From JAHEFT01 sp963700705 (GTDB lineage: Bacteria; Pseudomonadota; Gammaproteobacteria; Xanthomonadales; SZUA-36), in contig CAVOYQ010000001.1 of NCBI GenBank assembly GCA_963700705.1, forward strand, positions 186,001-250,000: DNA of 64,000 nt, written 5' to 3'. Positions 37,450 to 45,809 of the stretch are shown here, in pieces. The notes under the pieces were generated by a model. That model did not search any database, was not told the DNA's origin, and saw nothing but the letters and a program-made list of their open reading frames with translations. Position 1 is the first letter of the stretch. Every line of letters begins with the position of its first letter. The position numbers and the translations under genes are program-made.

Positions 37450-39347
37450 GTGGCGGCATCGAGTGCTTCGCTGGCCTCGAACCACTCCCATTCAAGGCTT
37501 TCGATGGCTGATTTCAGTTCGGCTTGCGTGCGGATCAGCTGTGTCAATTCGTCTTTCCGTGACGGGTCGGTGTATAGCGAGGTGTCGGCCAGCCTGGCTT
37601 CAAGCACCTGTAGTTCAGACTTCCGTGACTCGAGTCCGGTCTCGGCTTTGCGAACGCGGTCGGTCAGGGGTTTCATTATGCGGCGCTGTTCGGCATCCAG
37701 TTGCCGCTGTAGTTTCCGGTTGATCTGCCCGGACTCGTCCCCCTGGCTGTTATCGGCACCAGCCGCCGGCCCGCTCACTGCTTCCTGTTCCCGCAGCCAT
37801 GCCGGATATTCTTCCAGGCTGAGTTCGAAGCGGTCGACTGTTCCATGGTGAACGATAAGCAGTTCATCGCATACGCTGCGCAGCAAGTGCCGGTCATGGG
37901 AGATGACCACCAGGGCGCCGCTGTAATCGACCAGGGCGCGGCTGAGCGCCTGGCGCATTTCCAGGTCCAGGTGGTTGGTCGGTTCATCCAGCAGCAGCAG
38001 GTTGGGTTGTTGCCGGATCATCAGGGCCAGGACCAGGCGGGCTTTTTCACCACCGGAGAAGGGTGCGACCGGTTCGAAGATACGCTCGCCGTTGAAGCCA
38101 AAACGGCCCAGGAAGTTACGCAGCTCGGATTCCCGGAGTCCGGGAGCCACCGCCTTGAGGTGGTCGAAGGGGCTTTCCGACGGGTTCAGCAGGTCGAGCT
38201 GATGTTGAGCGAAGTAGCCGATCCGGGTGTCCCTGCTCAGGGTTCTTTCTCCGGCAAGCAAGGTGCTGCCGTCGCACAGGGCTTTCACCAGGGTTGATTT
38301 ACCGGCGCCATTCACACCGAGCAAACCGATCCGGTCACCGGCCGAAATCAGCAGGTCGATATCCGTCAGCACGGGTTCCGAATATCCGGCTGCGGCCTGT
38401 TCCAGTTTCACCAGGTGGTGGGGCTGCTTGTGGGGCTCCATGAAATGAAATCGGAATGGCGAATCCACGTGGGCCGGCGCGATCAGCGTCATCCGCTCCA
38501 GCATTTTCAGCCGGCTCTGGGCCTGTTTCGCCTTCGAGGCTTTGTAGCGGAATCGATCCACATACGACTGGATGTGGCTGACTTCCCGCTGCTGCCGTTT
38601 GAACATGGCTTGCTGCTGAGCCAGTTGCTCGCTGCGGTACTGCTCAAATTGCGTGTAGTTGCCGGTAAAAAGACGTATTTCCTGGTGATCTATATTCGCG
38701 ATATGGTTACAGACGGCGTCAAGAAAATCCCGGTCGTGTGATGCGACCATCAAGATCCCCTCGTAACGGGTCAGCCAGCGCTCGAGCCACAGGATGGCGG
38801 GCAAATCCAGATGGTTGGTGGGTTCATCGAGCAACAGGATATCGGAAGGACACATCAGCGCCTGCGCCAGGTTCAGACGCATTCTCCATCCTCCGGAAAA
38901 TTCCTGGACCGGAGAAAGGTGGCTGCTGTCCTCGAATCCGAGACCATGAAGCAAGCGTGCCGCACGCGCTTCGGCGGTAAACCCGTCCAGTTCTTCCAGG
39001 CGCTGATAGAGGGTATGAAGTTCTTTGCCATGGCTATCGCGTTCACTTTCTGCAATAGCCGCCTGGACCTGCCGCAGGGCCTGGTCACCGTCAATAACGA
39101 AATCCAGTGCGGAGCGTGTTCCGGAGGGGCTTTCCTGCGCCACGTGCGAGATGCGGTCCGCGGCGTTCATTTCGAGACTGCCCCCGTCGGGTTCCAGTGT
39201 TCCCAGCAGCATCGCAAAGAGCGAAGATTTACCGCTGCCATTGGCGCCGACCAGGCCGATCCGGTCGCCGGAATGGGCCTGAAACGTCGCGTTTTCGAAC
39301 AGCAGTTTGCTCCCGCGGCGCAAGCTTACCTGGTTAATGCTGATCAT
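37446..39347 (-). CDS. yheS: ABC-F family ATPase (YheS-like)
   Basis: 633 residues, intact. Two ABC domains in one chain without membrane segments: Walker A GANGSGKSS near residue 34 and GVNGAGKST near residue 345; signature motifs FSGGWRMRLNLAQAL and FSGGEKARLVLALM; Walker B LLLDEPTNHLDLPA and LLLDEPTNHLDLEM. The interdomain linker (about 225-310) is helical and basic, and the C-terminal ~90 residues are a charged coiled coil (LQRQLDAEQRRIMKPLTDRV). This pattern marks translation factors of the EttA/YheS group that act at the ribosomal E site, not transporters. The length and C-terminal coil fit YheS best. Confidence 0.9.
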   Translation of the reverse strand: MISINQVSLRRGSKLLFENATFQAHSGDRIGLVGANGSGKSSLFAMLLGTLEPDGGSLEMNAADRISHVAQESPSGTRSALDFVIDGDQALRQVQAAIAESERDSHGKELHTLYQRLEELDGFTAEARAARLLHGLGFEDSSHLSPVQEFSGGWRMRLNLAQALMCPSDILLLDEPTNHLDLPAILWLERWLTRYEGILMVASHDRDFLDAVCNHIANIDHQEIRLFTGNYTQFEQYRSEQLAQQQAMFKRQQREVSHIQSYVDRFRYKASKAKQAQSRLKMLERMTLIAPAHVDSPFRFHFMEPHKQPHHLVKLEQAAAGYSEPVLTDIDLLISAGDRIGLLGVNGAGKSTLVKALCDGSTLLAGERTLSRDTRIGYFAQHQLDLLNPSESPFDHLKAVAPGLRESELRNFLGRFGFNGERIFEPVAPFSGGEKARLVLALMIRQQPNLLLLDEPTNHLDLEMRQALSRALVDYSGALVVISHDRHLLRSVCDELLIVHHGTVDRFELSLEEYPAWLREQEAVSGPAAGADNSQGDESGQINRKLQRQLDAEQRRIMKPLTDRVRKAETGLESRKSELQVLEARLADTSLYTDPSRKDELTQLIRTQAELKSAIESLEWEWFEASEALDAAT

Positions 39348-39409
39348 CGGTTCAATGCGGCATTTGAAGGGGCGTTATTATATCCTGCCGGGCGAGACTC
39401 TTATCAATT

Positions 39410-40009
39410 ATGAAGAAAGCACTTTCCATCATCCTGATTTTGCTGGTCGTACTGGCCTGGCGGGACTGGCGGTACCGCGAAATCACGCATGAACCGGGAA
39501 TTCTCGTAGCGGAACTTCCCCGGCAAGCGGACATCAAGGAACCCGGGTTCATCCAGGTGGCGGGCTACCGTCTGACCTTGCGCGCGGAATTTGATCTGCG
39601 CGCCAGGGTGCTTTCGATCGAATACTACCGCTGGGGGAACGAAGCCGACCTTTCCCCGGTTGATTTCGCCCTCGGCTGGGGCGTGATGTCGGACCAGGCG
39701 GTCCTGGACCGCATTTCGATATCCCAGGGCGCGCGCTGGTATTTCACCCGGTATGAACTTCCTGCGCCGGTCACTGACCGGCAAATCATCACCAGCAGCA
39801 GCAACATGCACATGATCCCCGCCAACCCGTGGGTGGCGGATAAGCTCGATGAGGTGAGAAAAGGCAGTGTCGTTCAGTTCAAAGGCTTCCTGGTTGATGT
39901 CGACACCAATTCAGGGTTCTTCTGGCGAACCTCTCTGCGCCGCGACGACACCGGGAATGGTTCGTGTGAGATCTTTTACGTCGAGAGCCTGTACATCGAA
40001 GATGGTTGA
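39410..40009 (+). CDS. Uncharacterised membrane-anchored protein
   Basis: 199 residues, no recognised family. Residues 1-20 form one hydrophobic segment followed by RDWRYR, so it is either a membrane anchor or an uncleaved signal. The rest appears soluble and beta-rich: a region with LTLRAEFDLRARVLSIEYYRWG, FTRYELPAPVTDRQIITSSSNMHMIP, and near the C-terminus VQFKGFLVDVDTNSGFFWRTSLRRDDTGNGSCEIFYVE. The last part has an OB-fold-like look. Divergent from yheS by 62 bases; 34 bases before the DUF2189 gene, with which it probably forms an operon. Confidence 0.6.
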   Translation: MKKALSIILILLVVLAWRDWRYREITHEPGILVAELPRQADIKEPGFIQVAGYRLTLRAEFDLRARVLSIEYYRWGNEADLSPVDFALGWGVMSDQAVLDRISISQGARWYFTRYELPAPVTDRQIITSSSNMHMIPANPWVADKLDEVRKGSVVQFKGFLVDVDTNSGFFWRTSLRRDDTGNGSCEIFYVESLYIEDG

Positions 40010-40043
40010 ATTTTTTTCCTGAATCGGGTCACTATAGCGGGCA

Positions 40044-40814
40044 ATGACCGATGCAGACCTCAGACCTTTTGTCGCGCCTTGCCGGGTACTGGACACTCAC
40101 GCCCCGCTGCGGTGGCTCAAATCCGGCTGGCAGGATTTCCGGTCTGCGCCGGGAATAAGCCTGGCCTGGGGTGGCTTTTGCTGGTTCCTCTCCACCATCG
40201 TTACCGTGGTTGCGTGGAAAGTGGGCGGCTGGGTGTTGTTGATCAGCCTGCTTTCCGGGTTTATTTTCGTCGCTCCCCTGTTCGCGTTCGGGATGTATTC
40301 CGTCAGCCGGCAATTGTGCCTGGGCAACAAGCCGACTCTTGCCTGGACCCTCAAGGCGGCGCGCAAGCCGTTCACCAACTCGCTGGTTTTTGCCCTCGTC
40401 TTGTTGATTATCCTTCTGCTTTGGGCGCGGGCGGGGACCATGGTGCATATCTTTTTTCCCAGTGACGGAACGGTAAAACTCGAAAACCTGGTGCTCTACC
40501 TGGGTGTGGGCTCCGCGATTGGCTCGATTTTTGTGGCGATCTGTTTCGCGGCCAGCGTATTCTCTCTGCCGTTTATCGCCAATCGGGACGCGGACGTGAT
40601 CACGGCGGTGGTTTCCAGCATCAATGCCGTGCTTCGAAACCGCAGGACGATGCTGATCTGGGGACTGCTCATTGTCTTTTTTACCGCGGTTGGCTTCGCC
40701 ACGGCCATGTTCGGGTTTATCCTGATCATTCCCTGGCTGGGATATGCAACCTGGCACGGTTACCGGGATGCACTGGACGTCAGTGACTGGGCGGTGCTCC
40801 CGACACCTGAATAA
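40044..40814 (+). CDS. DUF2189-family inner-membrane protein
   Basis: 256 residues with six hydrophobic helices. Characteristic elements: WLKSGWQDFRSAPGISLAWGGFCW at the N-terminus, GMYSVSRQLCLGNKPTLAWTL in the first loop and IPWLGYATWHGYRDAL near the C-terminus. No biochemical role is known for the family; it is widespread in Gammaproteobacteria. Short spacing from the upstream gene suggests a two-gene unit, closed by the terminator at 40818-40853. Confidence 0.85.
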   Translation: MTDADLRPFVAPCRVLDTHAPLRWLKSGWQDFRSAPGISLAWGGFCWFLSTIVTVVAWKVGGWVLLISLLSGFIFVAPLFAFGMYSVSRQLCLGNKPTLAWTLKAARKPFTNSLVFALVLLIILLLWARAGTMVHIFFPSDGTVKLENLVLYLGVGSAIGSIFVAICFAASVFSLPFIANRDADVITAVVSSINAVLRNRRTMLIWGLLIVFFTAVGFATAMFGFILIIPWLGYATWHGYRDALDVSDWAVLPTPE

Positions 40815-40817
40815 AAA

Positions 40818-40853
40818 AGGCCGGTCAAAATAGACCGGCCTCACTTTTTTTAA
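40818..40853 (+). terminator. Rho-independent terminator after DUF2189 gene
   Basis: AGGCCGGTC pairs with GACCGGCCT around a six-base A/T loop, followed by CACTTTTTTT. Four bases after the gene's stop codon. Confidence 0.88.
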
Positions 40854-40866
40854 AACAGGAAATCAA

Positions 40867-40931
40867 GTGTGACCCACTTGGGCCGGAGCCCTTGACACAG
40901 AAAATTGGGGGGGACTGTGCGTGGGTCACAC
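40867..40931. repeat. Inverted repeat downstream of the DUF2189 gene
   Basis: GTGTGACCCAC (40867-40877) and GTGGGTCACAC (40921-40931) are perfect 11-base complements separated by 43 bases that contain a run of seven G. It is in the 130-base gap between convergent genes. It may be a relic of a small mobile palindromic element or a transcription end for the reductase gene. Confidence 0.5.
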
Positions 40932-40983
40932 ACTGATCATAGGACAGATTCAGCAGACTTCAAGTAAACAGGGCCTGTTCACA

Positions 40984-42015
40984 CTAATCCTCAACTCCCA
41001 ACCTTTTATGCATCAGGGGACTGGTCGTTGTGTATTGCAGCCTGATTTTTTGCTCCGGGTGGATATGGTGCTGGACCGCGAATGCCGCCAGCGCGGCTTC
41101 ATGAAAACCGCTCAGGATCAGTTTCTTTTTACCCGGGTAGGTGTTGATATCACCCACCGCGAAGATACCCGGCACATTGGTCTGGAATTTTTCCGTATCC
41201 ACGTGGACCTGCCTTTTATCCAGGTCGAGCCCCCAGTCAGCGATGGGGCCGAGGTTGGGGGATAGTCCCCAGAACACGAAAACTTCGTCGGCTTCGATAC
41301 GGTGGTCAACGCCATCATGTGCCGCGATTTCCAGTCCGCCAAAACCACCGTCCTGCTCAAATACAGAGCGGACATGGCCGTGGAATTCAGCCAGGGATTC
41401 ACCGTTTACCAGTGATTTCATGCGATTCACGGATGCCGGAAGAGCCCGGTATTCCTCCCGACGGTGGATCAGGGTGATTTTTTTCACCTTGCCGTGGAGT
41501 TCAAGTGTCCAGTCGAGCGCCGAGTCTCCGCCACCGAGAATGATGATGTTCTTGCCGTCGAGTTTTTCCGACTCCCTGATGCGGTAGTGAATGTTCCTGT
41601 TTTCCCACTCCTCGGCGCCACGCACCCTCAGGCGGCGGGGTTGGAATGCGCCAAGTCCGGCAGCTAGGATTACCGCTGCTGCGTCAAACCGGGTCCCGGC
41701 CGAAGTTTCCAGGCTGAAACGGCCTTCAGGTGTTTGTGCCAGGTGAGTGACGGTTTGCCCCAGATGAAATTGCGCATGGAATGGCTTGATCTGTTCCATC
41801 AATCGGTCAGCGAGTTCCTGCGCGCCACACACGGGCAGCGCCGGAATATCGTATATCGGCTTGTCGGGATACAGTTCACTGCACTGACCGCCAACCTGTT
41901 TCAAGGAATCAACGACGTGGCAATGGATGTCCAGCAAGCCGAGTTCGAACACCTGGAACAGGCCGCACGGGCCGGCGCCGATGATTACTGCATCTGTTTT
42001 TATGGTCATTTCCAA
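40984..42015 (-). CDS. Ferredoxin/flavodoxin-NADP reductase, thioredoxin-reductase-like type
   Basis: 343 residues. Two dinucleotide-binding sites: FAD motif AVIIGAGPCGLFQVFE at the N-terminus and NADP motif NIIILGGGDSALDWTLEL in the middle. YDIPALPVCGAQELADRLMEQ and GVPGIFAVGDINTYPGKKKLILSGFHEAALAA are signature segments of the single-domain-pair reductases related to Bacillus YumC. No redox-active CxxC is present in the NADP domain, so it is not a thioredoxin reductase. It probably supplies electrons from NADPH to ferredoxin or flavodoxin. Convergent with DUF2189; divergent from ung. Confidence 0.88.
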   Translation of the reverse strand: MEMTIKTDAVIIGAGPCGLFQVFELGLLDIHCHVVDSLKQVGGQCSELYPDKPIYDIPALPVCGAQELADRLMEQIKPFHAQFHLGQTVTHLAQTPEGRFSLETSAGTRFDAAAVILAAGLGAFQPRRLRVRGAEEWENRNIHYRIRESEKLDGKNIIILGGGDSALDWTLELHGKVKKITLIHRREEYRALPASVNRMKSLVNGESLAEFHGHVRSVFEQDGGFGGLEIAAHDGVDHRIEADEVFVFWGLSPNLGPIADWGLDLDKRQVHVDTEKFQTNVPGIFAVGDINTYPGKKKLILSGFHEAALAAFAVQHHIHPEQKIRLQYTTTSPLMHKRLGVED

Positions 42016-42081
42016 CCTGCATTCTGGATTTGGGCCTGTTAACCGGCCCTGGAACCGATCCGGGTTTTACGCCGGCACACG

Positions 42082-42111
42082 ATCTGCTAACTTGGGCTTA
42101 ACTTAGCAGAT
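42082..42111. promoter_or_regulatory. Inverted repeat upstream of ung
   Basis: ATCTGCTAA and TTAGCAGAT are perfect complements with a 12-base spacer, in the 103-base divergent gap between ung and the ferredoxin reductase gene; the right arm is only seven bases from the ung ATG. It could be an operator or a leader hairpin that hides the start. Confidence 0.4.
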
Positions 42112-42118
42112 TCAAGCC

Positions 42119-42814
42119 ATGGGGCGCGTAGGAATGGGCAATCAAAGGGAAATCAGGCTCGATCCATCCTGGAAAAGCAGGCTGTCTGAAGAGTTCGGGC
42201 AACCCTACATGGCCGCCCTGAGGCAGTTTCTGCTGGAGCGAAAGCGACTGGGTGCTGTTATCTACCCACCAGGCGACCTTATTTTCAATGCCCTGAATTC
42301 AACGCCATTCGAAGCGGTCAAAGTGGTCATTCTCGGACAGGATCCTTACCACGGCCCGGGCCAGGCGCACGGCCTGTGTTTTTCCGTCCAGCAGGGCGTC
42401 GCCATTCCGCCGTCATTGGTGAATATCTATAAAGAACTGGCTTCTGACCTCGGCGCCGTACCGCCAGCCGGCGGCAATCTTCAACCATGGGCGGAGCAGG
42501 GGGTTTTGCTGCTGAACGCGGTACTCACGGTGGAAAAGGGCCAACCGGCCGCACACCAGGGAAAAGGCTGGGAGCGGTTTACCGACCGGGTAGTGGGTGA
42601 GTTGAACGACGGCCGTGAAGGCCTCGTTTTCTTGTTATGGGGGAGTTACGCGATCAAAAAAGGTGTGGTGATTGATCGCGAAAGACACCTGGTCCTGACC
42701 GCGCCGCACCCCTCTCCGCTTTCCGCACACCGTGGATTTTTCGGGTGCCGGCACTTTTCCAGCGCCAACAAGTGGTTAATGGAGCACGGCGAGGCCCCGA
42801 TCGACTGGTGTTGA
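42119..42814 (+). CDS. ung: Uracil-DNA glycosylase
   Basis: 231 residues, the family 1 length. Removes uracil from DNA. Water-activating Asp in GQDPYHGPGQAHGLCFSV, uracil-stacking PPSLVNIYKEL, base-recognition Asn in LLLNAVLTVEKG, and the leucine loop HPSPLSAHRGFFGCRHFS with catalytic His. The start ATG at 42119 gives MGRVGMGNQREIRL; a second ATG at 42134 is possible. Monocistronic, intact. Confidence 0.96.
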   Translation: MGRVGMGNQREIRLDPSWKSRLSEEFGQPYMAALRQFLLERKRLGAVIYPPGDLIFNALNSTPFEAVKVVILGQDPYHGPGQAHGLCFSVQQGVAIPPSLVNIYKELASDLGAVPPAGGNLQPWAEQGVLLLNAVLTVEKGQPAAHQGKGWERFTDRVVGELNDGREGLVFLLWGSYAIKKGVVIDRERHLVLTAPHPSPLSAHRGFFGCRHFSSANKWLMEHGEAPIDWC

Positions 42815-42841
42815 CCAGGCCCTGGCGGCCGCTACAGGCGA

Positions 42842-43246
42842 CTAGCCGGTGATCATTTTCAAAGCGTCATCGATCGGCATCCAGTCGACGTGTGCGTCGA
42901 AAAAGGAATTCGCCTGGGGTTTCCGGTCTATTGGATCGTCGATGCAGCCAAGGGCCACGTGAGTCTCGTGGGGCCATCTTTGGGATTCAAACAACATGGA
43001 ACTGCCGCACGTCTTACAGAATCCCCGCCGGGCGCCAGTCGAGGATAAATACCAGGTCAGGTGATGGTCGCCCGACAGCAGGATAAAATCGGCGCTCTCG
43101 AAGCCGACCCAGGTGACATAGCCGGCGCCGTGTGCCTTGCGGCACATGCCGCAGTGGCAATGCGCACACCATTTGCTGGGGAGTTTGCATTCAAAGTGAA
43201 CGGCGCCGCAAAGGCAGCCTCCTTTAACGGTATCTCGTGTAGTCAC
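42842..43246 (-). CDS. GFA-family zinc protein
   Basis: 134 residues. Zinc-binding cysteines are in GGCLCGAVHFEC, CAHCHCGMCRKAHGA and FCKTCGSSMLFES, the pattern of the glutathione-dependent formaldehyde-activating (GFA) fold. Most family members are not proven to act on formaldehyde. Ten bases downstream of the MAPEG gene on the same strand; a link to glutathione chemistry is plausible for both. The gene converges on ung. Confidence 0.9.
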   Translation of the reverse strand: MTTRDTVKGGCLCGAVHFECKLPSKWCAHCHCGMCRKAHGAGYVTWVGFESADFILLSGDHHLTWYLSSTGARRGFCKTCGSSMLFESQRWPHETHVALGCIDDPIDRKPQANSFFDAHVDWMPIDDALKMITG

Positions 43247-43256
43247 GACGTTGTCC

Positions 43257-43685
43257 TCAATTCATCAAAAGATACGATGCCAGCCTTAACCAAAGGAGCA
43301 GGAGAAACAGGCAACTGATGAAATACGCGATGAAGCGGTGCATCACGCGGTTGTAACTGCAATGAACCGCGCTGTGTATCACCCGCATGATCACGAACCC
43401 CCAGGCCAGCCGGACCAGGAGTGCATCCTGGATCAGCAGAAGAATTGCCAGCATGACCGCGACGTAAAAAAGTATCGGCATTTCGAACAGGTTTTTCAGG
43501 TTGTTTGATGCCGCTGCAGAGGTGGTCAGGAGCGCGTGCGCCTCGGCACGGTCACGCAGGGCATCCGGATCAATTTTTTTCAGCTTGATTTCAGGGATGC
43601 GCAAGGCGAAAAGGTAAGCCCAGACCAGGAACGTGAGAAAAACCATTACGAGCAGGGGTAAAAGAATCGGGTTGAAAGACATCAT
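43257..43685 (-). CDS. MAPEG-family membrane protein
   Basis: 142 residues with four hydrophobic helices. RAEAHALLTTSAAASNNLKNLFEMPILFYVAVM contains the conserved N(N)LKN-FE-P motif that binds glutathione or eicosanoids in MAPEG enzymes, and VIHSAVHCSYNRVMHRF follows. Bacterial members may be glutathione S-transferases or unrelated membrane proteins. In tandem with the GFA gene. Confidence 0.85.
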   Translation of the reverse strand: MMSFNPILLPLLVMVFLTFLVWAYLFALRIPEIKLKKIDPDALRDRAEAHALLTTSAAASNNLKNLFEMPILFYVAVMLAILLLIQDALLVRLAWGFVIMRVIHSAVHCSYNRVMHRFIAYFISCLFLLLLWLRLASYLLMN

Positions 43686-43708
43686 TTCGCGCCTGTAAAT
43701 TTATCCTG

Positions 43709-44413
43709 TCAGTCTACCAGATGCTTGATGAAACGGTCCGGCATTTTAAAGGTTCGCTTGCCGCCACCGCCGCAAGTCCTGAACATCATCAACGGTTCAA
43801 TCATCGGGTTCAGCGGATCCCATGCCTGCCTGCGGCCACACAGCGTTTCACCGCCGGGTGTGTCGATAACCACGTTTTGACTGCCATCCGCGCTTACCCA
43901 CTGGTCGACGATTTCGACCTTTTCAGGAGCGGTCATTCCATTGAACAGGTTGTCTTCCAGGCTGATGGCCGGGCGCCAGTTTTCGGGTACTTCCTGTGGC
44001 TGGTGAACGCCGAGTTTCCGATGTTCCGTGATCGATGGAATTGCCCACTTGATCCGGCTTGCGGAATTCAGCAGGCGCGCGGTGGTGATCCGGTCCGGCG
44101 GGGTTGCCGGTTCCTCCGCTGCCGGTTCGCGCTGAAGTTCCACGGCCGCCGCGGGTTCCACAGGACGTTGCCCGACGGGTTCGGGGATCGCGCTTTCGGG
44201 CGGCTGTGCCGGGATCCGGGTTTGCACTGGTGCGGTGCGGTCAGCGACTGGTTTCACCAGGGACAGGGCCAGGACCCGTGGGGAAACCGGTTCAGAAGGA
44301 GACGGCTTGAATGAAATCAGCAACAGCGAGCCGTGCAGTATCAGCGCAATCGCCAGCCAGGTGGCGTCGCGCCAGCCGAGTTGCATGCTCCTGGTGACTG
44401 AAACTGATTCCAT
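43709..44413 (-). CDS. Uncharacterised protein with TonB-like N-terminus
   Basis: 234 residues. One membrane helix (WLAIALILHGSLLLISF) follows a short cytoplasmic tail, then a Pro/Glu-rich stretch (about 60-105), as in TonB, TolA and other envelope-spanning proteins. The C-terminal 120 residues do not show the TonB receptor-contact fold; instead there is ENWRPAISLEDNLFNGMTAPEKVEI, an IDTPGGETLCGRRQAW with a Cys, and FRTCGGGGKRTF with a second Cys that may form a disulphide. No exbB or exbD gene is nearby. Not recognised otherwise; divergent from icd and located 23 bases before the MAPEG gene, possibly in the same transcript. Confidence 0.6.
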   Translation of the reverse strand: MESVSVTRSMQLGWRDATWLAIALILHGSLLLISFKPSPSEPVSPRVLALSLVKPVADRTAPVQTRIPAQPPESAIPEPVGQRPVEPAAAVELQREPAAEEPATPPDRITTARLLNSASRIKWAIPSITEHRKLGVHQPQEVPENWRPAISLEDNLFNGMTAPEKVEIVDQWVSADGSQNVVIDTPGGETLCGRRQAWDPLNPMIEPLMMFRTCGGGGKRTFKMPDRFIKHLVD

Positions 44414-44485
44414 TTCGATATTATGTCAAGAGAGGATTAAGTTCGTGTTAAGCGTTGCAATAGAGCAGGAAAGCGAGACACATTG

Positions 44486-44491
44486 TATAAT
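44486..44491 (+). promoter_or_regulatory. Consensus -10 box upstream of icd
   Basis: TATAAT 41 bases before the icd start, in the gap between icd and the divergent TonB-like gene. No clear -35 box; TTGCAA occurs 25 bases further upstream, too far. Confidence 0.45.
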
Positions 44492-44532
44492 GTCCGACTG
44501 TTCGAAACCAAAAACAGCCAAGGAACCAAACT

Positions 44533-45777
44533 ATGAGCTACCGTCACGTAAAAATCCCTGAATCCGGCCAGAAAATCACGGTAAAGGACAATAAGCTGGT
44601 TGTATCCGACAACCCAATTCTGGGTTTCGTCGAAGGAGACGGAATCGGACCGGACATCACCAAGGCCTCGATGCGGGTCTGGAACGCGGCGGTCGAAAAA
44701 GCCTACGGCGGCAAACGAAAAGTGCACTGGGCCGAGTTGTACCTCGGAGAGAAAGCCGCCGGGATTTACGACGGTGACTATTTTCCAGCTGAAACGCTGG
44801 ACGCGATCAAGGAATTGATCGTCGCCATCAAGGGGCCGTTGACCACGCCGGTGGGTGGTGGATTCCGTTCACTCAACGTATCCCTGCGCCAGGAACTCGA
44901 CCTGTACGCCTGTGTGCGCCCTGTGCAGTATTTCAAAGGTGTTCCTTCGCCGATGAAGCGGCCCGAGGAAGTGGACGCCATCATTTTTCGCGAAAATACC
45001 GAGGACGTGTATTGCGGAATCGAATACCAGTCCGGGACGCCTGAGAATAAAAAACTCGCCAAATTCCTGCGCGAGGAAATGGGCGCGGAATTCTTCGAAG
45101 ACGCCGGGCTCGGAATCAAGCCGATTTCACCGTTCGGTTCCAAGCGCCTGGTGCGCAAAGCCATCCAGCACGCGATCGACAGCGGCCGGGACAGTGTGAC
45201 CCTGGTGCACAAGGGCAATATCATGAAGTTCACCGAAGGCGCGTTCCGCAACTGGGGTTACGAGGTGGCGCGCGAAGAGTTCGGTGATGTCACCATCACT
45301 GAAGACGAACTCTGGGAGAAGTACGACGGCAAACAGCCGGAAGGCAAAATCGTCATCAAGGACCGTATTGCCGACATCATGTTCCAGTTGATGCAGTTGC
45401 GCCCGGCCGAGTTCGGCGTGCTGGCCACGATGAACCTCAACGGCGATTATCTTTCGGATGCGCTGGCGGCTGAAGTCGGCGGCATGGGGATCGCACCGGG
45501 CGCCAATATGGCGGACTTTATCGGGGTGTTCGAGGCAACCCACGGCACCGCGCCCAAGTACGCCAACCTGGACAAGGTCAACCCCAGTTCGCTGATGTTT
45601 TCCGGCTGCATGATGTTCGACTACATCGGCTGGCGTGAAGTATCGGCGCTGATCAACCAGGCGTTCGCGAAAACCATCGAAGCCGGCATCGTGACCTACG
45701 ATTTCGCGCGCCAGATGGAAAACGCCACCGAAGTATCGACCTCCGGATTTGCGGACGCCCTGATCGCGCGCCTTTGA
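44533..45777 (+). CDS. icd: NADP-dependent isocitrate dehydrogenase
   Basis: 414 residues, intact, dimeric type. Oxidises isocitrate to 2-oxoglutarate in the TCA cycle. GDGIGPDITKASMRVW begins the fold; the substrate loop GGGFRSLNVSLRQELDLYACVRPV contains the serine phosphorylated by AceK in Escherichia coli, and IIFRENTEDVYCGIEY follows. LVHKGNIMKFTEGAFRNWGYE and GVFEATHGTAPKYANLDKVNP contribute the Mg and coenzyme sites. It supplies 2-oxoglutarate for the SucAB-Lpd complex encoded at 54.8-60.3 kb. Confidence 0.96.
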   Translation: MSYRHVKIPESGQKITVKDNKLVVSDNPILGFVEGDGIGPDITKASMRVWNAAVEKAYGGKRKVHWAELYLGEKAAGIYDGDYFPAETLDAIKELIVAIKGPLTTPVGGGFRSLNVSLRQELDLYACVRPVQYFKGVPSPMKRPEEVDAIIFRENTEDVYCGIEYQSGTPENKKLAKFLREEMGAEFFEDAGLGIKPISPFGSKRLVRKAIQHAIDSGRDSVTLVHKGNIMKFTEGAFRNWGYEVAREEFGDVTITEDELWEKYDGKQPEGKIVIKDRIADIMFQLMQLRPAEFGVLATMNLNGDYLSDALAAEVGGMGIAPGANMADFIGVFEATHGTAPKYANLDKVNPSSLMFSGCMMFDYIGWREVSALINQAFAKTIEAGIVTYDFARQMENATEVSTSGFADALIARL

Positions 45778-45809
45778 CCGGCTTGACCTAAGCCGTTCGA
45801 GAGCAGACA

